Source of the DNA: Selenomonas sp. | Lineage (GTDB): Bacteria; Bacillota; Negativicutes; Selenomonadales; Selenomonadaceae | DNA: 64,000 nt | Assembly: GCA_022482925.1 (NCBI GenBank) | Contig: JAKVOG010000002.1 | Coordinates: 287,399-351,398, forward strand | Direction of reading: 5' to 3' | In this document: positions 63,059 to 64,000 of the stretch, one piece after another | How the letters are laid out: each line of letters opens with the position of its first letter | How positions within the stretch are numbered: position 1 is the first letter of the stretch | The notes under the pieces: generated by a model | The model's input: only the letters and a program-made list of their open reading frames with translations | Told to the model about the DNA's origin: nothing | Database searches by the model: none | Made by a program: the position numbers and the translations under genes

Positions 63059-64000
63059 TCAGCAGTTGTCAAATAGCTTTATTCCCTTTTTGTATAATGC
63101 TAGATACATTGTAATCGTGACAAAGCATTCGACAAGAACTACTGTAATGGCCATTCCTATAGATTGCCAAAAATAAACCATCGGAAATACTAGAATAAAA
63201 TTCAACATTGCTGAAAGCATTAGAATGCGGCTAAACAACGTTTGCATCCCGAACGCCACCATTGTCTGTATCCCGAACACATTACTCAATCCAATAATAA
63301 AAGGCAGACAACTAATAATACGCAATATCTGTACCGAATCTGTATACGCCCCTCCCATAATCAGTTGAACAACAAAATCTGCCATTAAGAACATGGAACC
63401 AGATAGGACAAAGCTGACTCCACCAATAATTCTGACTGCCTTTCTTAAAAAGATAATTGCCTCTTTTTGCGATTTTTGCACCAATACTGATACATGTGGG
63501 AAAATTGCATTAGATATTGGCATCATAGCACCTTTCAGTACTTCGATAATCTTGTTTGCTGCTGAATAATAACCTACGCATGTATCATTCGTTAATATTC
63601 GTAAAATAACAATATTACTATTCGTATATAAATTGATAAAAATCGTTGAAATGAATATTTCCCAACCTTCGCTATATTTATCCGATATATCCGACCATAA
63701 TGGTAAACAAAATAGTTCTCTATGAGTAATCATTAGTATAACCAGTGATATAATACCCGCCAATAATGGTGTAATTGCCTGGAGAAATGCAGCTAAATAA
63801 TAATCTGATGTATTATTTACTAAGGCAAATATACCAACCACCGAAATAGCTCTAGCTATTATATTGAACCACGTGATGAATTTCATCTGTTGTACACCTT
63901 GATAATACCAAATAGGAAATAGAACATTACCTAATAAAGAGGGGAATACACAAAGCAACAACACAACGTCAATATACTTTATAAAAACACATGCTAGTCC
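63059..64000 (-). CDS. polysaccharide (Wzx-like) flippase, N-terminus outside window
   Basis: At least 314 residues, open to the window end. Ten or so hydrophobic helices of the MOP/MATE polysaccharide-transport superfamily; WYYQGVQQMKFITWFNIIARAISVVGIF is the classic Wzx motif, followed by YYSAANKIIEVLKGAMMPISNAIFPHVS. It would flip lipid-linked sugar units across the inner membrane. With glf and galU it points to a polysaccharide (O-antigen or capsule) locus running on past the right edge. Notably AT-rich compared with the his region, as is common for such loci gained by transfer. 154 bases to glf hold nothing recognisable. Confidence 0.88.
   Translation of the reverse strand, partial: GLACVFIKYIDVVLLLCVFPSLLGNVLFPIWYYQGVQQMKFITWFNIIARAISVVGIFALVNNTSDYYLAAFLQAITPLLAGIISLVILMITHRELFCLPLWSDISDKYSEGWEIFISTIFINLYTNSNIVILRILTNDTCVGYYSAANKIIEVLKGAMMPISNAIFPHVSVLVQKSQKEAIIFLRKAVRIIGGVSFVLSGSMFLMADFVVQLIMGGAYTDSVQILRIISCLPFIIGLSNVFGIQTMVAFGMQTLFSRILMLSAMLNFILVFPMVYFWQSIGMAITVVLVECFVTITMYLALYKKGIKLFDNC

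Noticed and set aside
1..64000. tRNA, rRNA and tmRNA genes.
   Set aside because: I scanned the intergenic stretches for tRNA-like arms and rRNA motifs and saw none; the gaps are mostly too short.

Overview
The window looks like a chromosomal segment of a didermic Firmicute of the class Negativicutes, probably a Selenomonadaceae relative (Selenomonas/Mitsuokella/Megamonas type). This is inferred from content. Firmicute-style genes and signals (pyrK, short hisG with hisZ, a LexA of the Gram-positive type, a YerC/TrpR-family protein, a THF riboswitch on folT) sit beside outer-membrane proteins (a type Va autotransporter, a two-partner secretion pair, a beta-barrel OMP) that only a cell with an outer membrane would use.

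Layout. 1-5.5 kb: end of a pyrimidine operon (carB-pyrK-pyrD-pyrF-pyrE). 5.6-11.1 kb: an internally duplicated unknown protein with a nucleoid-associated protein, HflX with a JAMM/RadC-like N-terminal domain, a PLP lyase, and lexA read the other way. 11.4-16 kb: amino-sugar and cell-wall genes (NagX-like membrane protein, GH84 hexosaminidase, SH3-NlpC/P60 hydrolase, membrane protein). 16-23.5 kb (minus): an alanine-type Na+ symporter, then cydABDC for cytochrome bd oxidase and its assembly exporter. 24-27.4 kb: an AbrB-type membrane protein and a GHKL histidine kinase. 27.4-40.6 kb (minus): a surface-protein island with an OMP, an autotransporter split by an IS3-family element, TpsB and a 1913-residue TpsA adhesin. 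40.9-47.8 kb: a LytTR response regulator, a riboswitch-controlled folT, an ISL3 element, a symporter plus M24 peptidase, and an amidase. 48-50.7 kb: an AbiE toxin-antitoxin pair and a SagB-like oxidoreductase. 50.8-59.6 kb (minus): a complete histidine operon with an HD-domain gene inside it and a TrpR-family regulator upstream. 59.8-64 kb: small regulators, galU, glf and a flippase cut by the window end, probably the edge of a polysaccharide locus.

The most interesting signal is regulatory. A 169-bp sequence occurs twice without a difference, directly upstream of the autotransporter gene and of the tpsA-tpsB operon, 7.8 kb apart. Each copy carries three direct repeats at exact 21-bp spacing just above a promoter, then a 50-nt leader hairpin. 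Such phased repeats are what LytTR regulators usually bind. A LytTR regulator gene lies beside one copy, and a histidine kinase without a partner lies on the other side of the surface island. I infer a dedicated surface-protein regulon.

A strong caveat: at least 20 single-base frameshifts break otherwise well conserved genes (pyrD, hflX, cydA, hisA/C/D/F/Z, galU, glf and others). Almost all lie in short homopolymer runs, and most are +1. This looks like sequencing error rather than decay, so these genes are annotated as whole genes with the break positions given.
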